From assembly GCF_018294505.1 (NCBI RefSeq), contig NC_057797.1:126671116-126735115 (forward strand): a DNA stretch of 64,000 nt, in the 5' to 3' direction. Source of the stretch: Triticum aestivum (taxonomy: Eukaryota > Streptophyta > Magnoliopsida > Poales > Poaceae). Every line of letters starts with the position of its first letter. The stretch's first letter is position 1. Positions 60,186 to 64,000 of the stretch are shown in pieces. Under the pieces are notes generated by a model that searched no databases, had not been told where the DNA came from, and worked only from the letters and a program-made list of their open reading frames with translations. The position numbers and the translations under genes are program-made.

Positions 60186-60200
60186 AAGCTTGGGGATGCC
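60186..60200 (+). other. PPT of element X1
   Basis: AAGCTTGGGGATGCC ends at 60200, directly abutting the 3' LTR start TGATACGTC. Confidence 0.8.
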
Positions 60201-61765
60201 TGATACGTCTCCAACGTATCTATAATTTTTGATTGCTCCATGCTATATTACCTACTGTTTTGGGCATTATTGGACTTTATTATCCAATTTTATATTATTT
60301 CTGGGACTAAACTATTAACCAGAGGCCTAGCCCAGAATTGTTGTTTTTTGCCTATTTCAGTGTTTCAAAGAAACAAAATATCAAACGGAGTCCAAACGGA
60401 ATAAAATCTTCGGGAACGTGATTTTCTCACCGAACGTGATCCAGGAGACTTGGACCCTACTCCAAGGAGTCAAAGAGGAGGTCACGAGGGTGGGAGGCAC
60501 CCCCCTAGGGCGCGCCCCTGCCTCGTGGGCCCCTCAGTGCTCCACCGACGTACTCCTTCCTCCTATATATACATACGTACCCCCAAACGATCAGAACAGG
60601 AGCCAAAAACCTAATTCCACCGCCGCAACTTCTTGTATCCACGAGATCCCATCTTGGGGCCTGTTCCGGAGCTCCGCCGGAAGAGGGCCGTCATCACGGA
60701 GGGCTTCTACATCATCATAGCCTCTCTGATGAAGTGTGAGTAGTTTACCTCAGACCTTCGGGTCCATAGTTAGTAGCTAGATGGCTTCTTCTCTCTTTTT
60801 GGATCTCAATACAAAGTTCTCCCCCTCTCTTGTGGAGATCTATTCGATGTAATCTTCTTTTTGCGGTGTGTTTGTTGATACCGATGAATTGTGGGTTTAT
60901 GATCAAGTCTATCTATGAATAATATTTGAATCTTCTCTGAATTCTTTTATGTATGATTGGTTATCTTTGCAAGTCTCTTCGAATTATCCGTTTGGTTTGG
61001 CCAACTAGATTGGTAGTTCTTGCCATGGGAGAAGTGCTTAGCTTTGGGTTCGATCTTGCGGTGTCCTTTTCCAGTGACAGAAGGGGCAGCAAGGCACGTA
61101 TTGCATCGTTGCCATCGAGGATAACAAGATGGGGTTTATTTCATATTGCATGAATTTATCTCTCTACATCATGTCATCTTGCTTAAGGCGTTACTCTGTT
61201 TTTAACTTAATACTCTAGATGCATGCTAGATAGCGGTCGATGAGTGGAGTAATAGTAGTAGATGCAGAATCGTTTCGATCTACTTGTCACGGACGTGATG
61301 CCTATATACATGATCATGCCTAGATATTCTCATAACTATGCTCAATTCTGTCAATTGCTCAACAGTAATTTGTTCACCCACCGTAGAATACTTATGCTCT
61401 TGAGAGAAGCCACTAGTGAAAGCTATGGCCCCCGGGTCTATTCTCATCATATCAATCTCCATCACTTTAATCTTGCTTTGCTTTTTTACTTTGCCTTTAC
61501 TTTTTACTTTGCATCTTTATACCAAAAATACCAAAAATATTATATCGATCAGATCTCACTCTCGTAAGTGGCCGTGTAGGGATTGACAACCCCTAATCGC
61601 GTTGGTTGCGAGTAGCTATCGTTTTGTGCAGGTACGAGGGACTTGAGCGTGGCCTCCTACTAAATTGATACCTTGGTTCTCAAAAACTGAGGGAAATACT
61701 TATGCTACTCTGCTGCATCATCCCTTCCTCTTCGGGGAAAACCAACGCAAGCTCAAGATGTAGCA
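60201..61765 (+). repeat. 3' LTR of element X1 (1,565 bp)
   Basis: TGATACGTCTCC...TAGCA, followed by the TSD GGCGC. TATA at 60564-60571. Differences from the 5' LTR are concentrated in the first 140 bp (about 14), against roughly 2-3% elsewhere. Confidence 0.9.
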
Positions 61766-61774
61766 GGCGCCAAC

Positions 61775-62292
61775 TGTCGTGGGTTTGTCACGGCAGATGT
61801 CCTCGTGAAAGGACTTAGTCGTGGAGCCATCGCAACGGGTTAGCTTAAAGGGGTTAAACCGGACAAGGGGACACGGGGAGTTTATACTAGTTCGGCCCCT
61901 TCGTTGAAGGTAAAAGCCTACGTCTAGTTGTGATTGGTATTGCTAGGGTTTCGATGACCAGGGAGCGAATCCGCTTTTACTGGCTCTCGAGTTGTTGTCT
62001 GTTGTCCCTAAACCGCTGCCGGGTCGTCCCTTTATATACATAGGTTGACGCCCGCCGGTTTACAGAGTCCCGAAGCCGGATCATAAATGTGTCTGGTTTA
62101 GTCTCTACACTTCCTATCTTACAATGCAAGTTACATAATTAGGTCGGTTTACATCTACAGGCCTTAACTCGCCTCTGGGCCTTGGGCCTTCATAAAGCGC
62201 CATCATTCTTACGTCTTCATGGGCTTCTAATCTTCATAAAGCTAATCCGGCTACTCCTGGCCGATTTACGTCTAGTAGTAATATCCCCAACA
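61775..62292 (-). repeat. 5' LTR of element F (518 bp)
   Basis: Plus-strand termini TGTCGTGGG at 61775 and CCAACA at 62292, then the TSD GTTCC. The minus-strand TATATAAA (62031-62038) is the likely promoter of F; transcription would run towards lower coordinates into X1. Confidence 0.9.
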
Positions 62293-63925
62293 GTTCCCAC
62301 TCATCATAAAGTTTTCTAGGGATAGAAACTTCCAATTCAAGTTTTTCTTCATAAGATTGCATCAAGGAATCAACGATATGTTTAGTAAACGCTTTATTTT
62401 GACTATAAGCGTGAGGAGAATTTAGCACGGATTGCAACAAGGAATTACAATCAATCAAAGAGCAATTTTCATAGTTAAATTCCTTGAAATCGATAATAGT
62501 GGGTTTAGCAACATCTAGGGTTTTAATTTCTTCAATCCCACTTTTATCAAATTTAGCATCAAGACCAACAAATTCCGAATTCTTGGAACGCCTTCTAGGT
62601 AAAGGTGGATCATATTCAGTCCCATCATTATCAAGATTCATATTGCAAAACAAAGATTTAATAGGGGACACATCAATAACTTTTAGATCTTCATCTTTAT
62701 TTTCATAGGAACTAGAAGAACACGCTCTTATAAAGGCATATTTCTTAGCACGCATCCTAGCGGTTCTTTCTTTTCACTCATCAATGGAAATTCTCATGGC
62801 TTTGAGAGACTCATTGATATCATGCTTAGGTGGAATAGATCTAAGTTTCAAAGAATCAACATCAAGAGAAATTCTATCAACGTTCCTAGCCAAATCATCA
62901 ATCTTAAGCAATTTTTCTTCAATCATAGCATTAAAATTCTTTTGCGAAGTAATAAATTCTTTAATATTAGATTCAAAACCAGAGGGCATCTTATTATAAT
63001 TTCCATGAGAATTGTTGTAGGAATTACCATAATTATTAGGATTACTAGGATAAGGCCTAGGGTTGAAATTTCCTCTATACGCGTTGTTACCAAAATTGTT
63101 CCTACCAACAAAATTCACATCCATAGATTCATTATTATTCTCAATCAAAGTAGACAAGGGCATATCATTAGGATCAGAAGAAACACTCTTATTAGCAAAT
63201 AATTTCATCAGTTCATCCATCTTTCCACTCAAAACATTAATTTCTTCTATCGCATGCACCTTTTTATTAGTAGATCTTTCAGTATGCCATTGAGAATAAT
63301 TAACCATAATATTATCTAGGAGTTTAGTAGCTTCTCCTAAGGTGATTTCCATAAAAGTGCCTCCCGCGGCCGAATCTAAAAGATTTCTAGTAGCAAAATT
63401 CAATCCGGCATAAAAATTCTGAACAACCATCCACAAATTTAAACCATGAGTAGGGAAATTACGTATCATTGATTTCATTCTCTCCCAAGCTTGTTCGACA
63501 TGTTCATGATCAAGTTGCTTAAAATTCATAATATCATTTCTAAGAGAGATGATCTTAGTGGGAGGAAAATACTTAGAGATAAAAGCATATTTGCACTTAT
63601 TCCATGAATCAATACTATTTTTAGGCAAAGACAAAAACCAAGCTTTAGCACGATCTCTAAGCAAAAAAGGAAATAGCTTCAATTTAACAATATCATTATC
63701 CACATATTTCTTCTTTTGCATGTCACACAAATCAATGAAGCTATTTAGATGGGTAGCGACATCTTCACTAGGAAGGCCGGAAAACGGATCTTTCATGACA
63801 AGATTCAGCAAAGCAGTATTAATTTCACAAGATTCAGCATCGGTAAGACGAGCAATCGGAGTGCTAATAAAATCATTGTTGTTGGTATTGATGAAGTCAC
63901 ACAATTTAGTATTATCTTGAGCCAT
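62293..63925 (-). pseudogene. gag: gag part of the W gag-PR gene (upstream of the F insertion)
   Basis: Starts at the ATG at 63925 (MAQDNTKLCDF) and runs in one frame to the F insertion at 62297, with a single in-frame TGA at 62774 (in RISIDE, where the sister copies have a Cys codon). Capsid-type domain, NNY-rich linker, then a region of alternating acidic and basic residues leading into the protease, which continues at 32847. It is the best preserved of the three gag copies. Residues 63926-64000 are the CT-rich leader; the 5' LTR is outside the window. Confidence 0.87.
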
Positions 63926-64000
63926 CGTGACAAGCAAGCAAACTAACACACAAGCAAACAAAAAAGCAAGCGGGAAAAAGAGGCAAATAGAGAAAGAGAG

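Larger units (their letters stand above)
53493..61765 (+). mobile_element. Element X1: Athila-like gag-PR retrotransposon inserted in the PBS of F
   Basis: Complete plus-strand element of 8,273 bp with the perfect TSD GGCGC (53488-53492 and 61766-61770). 5' LTR 53493-55079, PBS 55091-55107, gag-PR remnant 55322-57391, non-coding 57392-60185, PPT 60186-60200, 3' LTR 60201-61765. It is the same family as A and W and also lacks RT, RNase H and integrase. A hand comparison of the LTRs gives roughly 50 differences in about 1,560 bp. Confidence 0.9.
32848..62292 (-). mobile_element. Element F: Tat-lineage Gypsy retrotransposon (likely Fatima), carrying Y and X1
   Basis: Minus-strand element with the perfect TSD GTTCC (32843-32847 and 62293-62297) and two 518-bp LTRs. 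Order on the minus strand: 5' LTR 61775-62292, PBS (split by X1), gag, PR, RT, RNase H, second RNase H (split by Y), integrase, spacer, antisense gene, 3' LTR 32848-33365. Removing Y and X1 leaves about 13.7 kb. The dual RNase H, GPF/Y-type integrase tail without a chromodomain, and an extra antisense ORF downstream of pol are known traits of the Tat/Retand lineage. A hand count gives about 18 differences over the 518-bp LTRs (near 3.5%). Confidence 0.9.
9381..64000 (-). mobile_element. Element W: second Athila-like gag-PR element, interrupted by V, S and F
   Basis: The internal domain survives in four pieces: 9381-9502, 18239-18618, 30053-32847 and 62293-64000. Each join is confirmed by a TSD (AATAT, GGAGA, GTTCC), and the pieces align end to end with the internal domain of element A. 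With insertions removed the pieces sum to about 5.0 kb, against 5.1 kb in A. Its 3' LTR is the shared LTR 7795-9380; its 5' LTR must lie just right of the window, because the gag start is at 63925 and A has about 250 bp between LTR and gag. The PPT motif is at 9382-9395. Confidence 0.85.

Overview
This window looks like intergenic DNA from a large Triticeae genome (wheat, Aegilops or barley type). It is filled end to end by nested LTR retrotransposons. I found no host gene, rRNA, conventional tRNA gene or CRISPR array. Identification rests on TG...CA or TGT...ACA LTR termini, 5-bp target-site duplications (TSDs), tRNA primer-binding sites (PBS), polypurine tracts (PPT) and recognisable Gag, protease, RT, RNase H and integrase motifs. 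Family names (Sabrina/WHAM, Fatima, Sukkula) are from memory and are less certain than the boundaries.

Layout. The oldest layer is a pair of minus-strand Athila-like gag-protease elements sharing a central LTR: LTR 1085-2665, internal A 2666-7794, shared LTR 7795-9380, internal W 9381 to beyond 64000. Left of them, 1-557 is an opposite-facing LTR fragment and 558-1084 an unrelated LTR fragment. Three elements are inserted in W: V (9503-18238, minus, TSD AATAT), S (18619-30052, plus, TSD GGAGA) and F (32848-62292, minus, TSD GTTCC). Two more are inserted in F: Y (41044-48499, minus, TSD YCAGA) in the second RNase H domain, and X1 (53493-61765, plus, TSD GGCGC) inside F's PBS. With insertions removed, F is about 13.7 kb.

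What the elements encode. A, W and X1 carry only gag plus an aspartic protease. V and Y have the same PBS, PPT and LTR U3 end, but carry an acidic ORF that is not a recognisable Gag; V's copy has a perfect CCHC zinc knuckle. S matches the published description of a LARD: very long LTRs and a 3.5-kb internal domain without coding capacity. F is a Tat-lineage Gypsy element with gag, PR, RT, RNase H, a second RNase H and integrase. Between pol and its 3' LTR it carries an antisense, intron-containing gene with its own TATA box.

Most reading frames are broken. In F nine of ten premature stops in the sense frame are TAG, consistent with deamination of methylated CHG cytosines. Best leads: the V/Y ORF family, the antisense gene of F, a Pol III-like A box/B box/T8 unit in the LARD LTR, and a PPT-like motif repeated inside every V/Y/A/W/X1 element.
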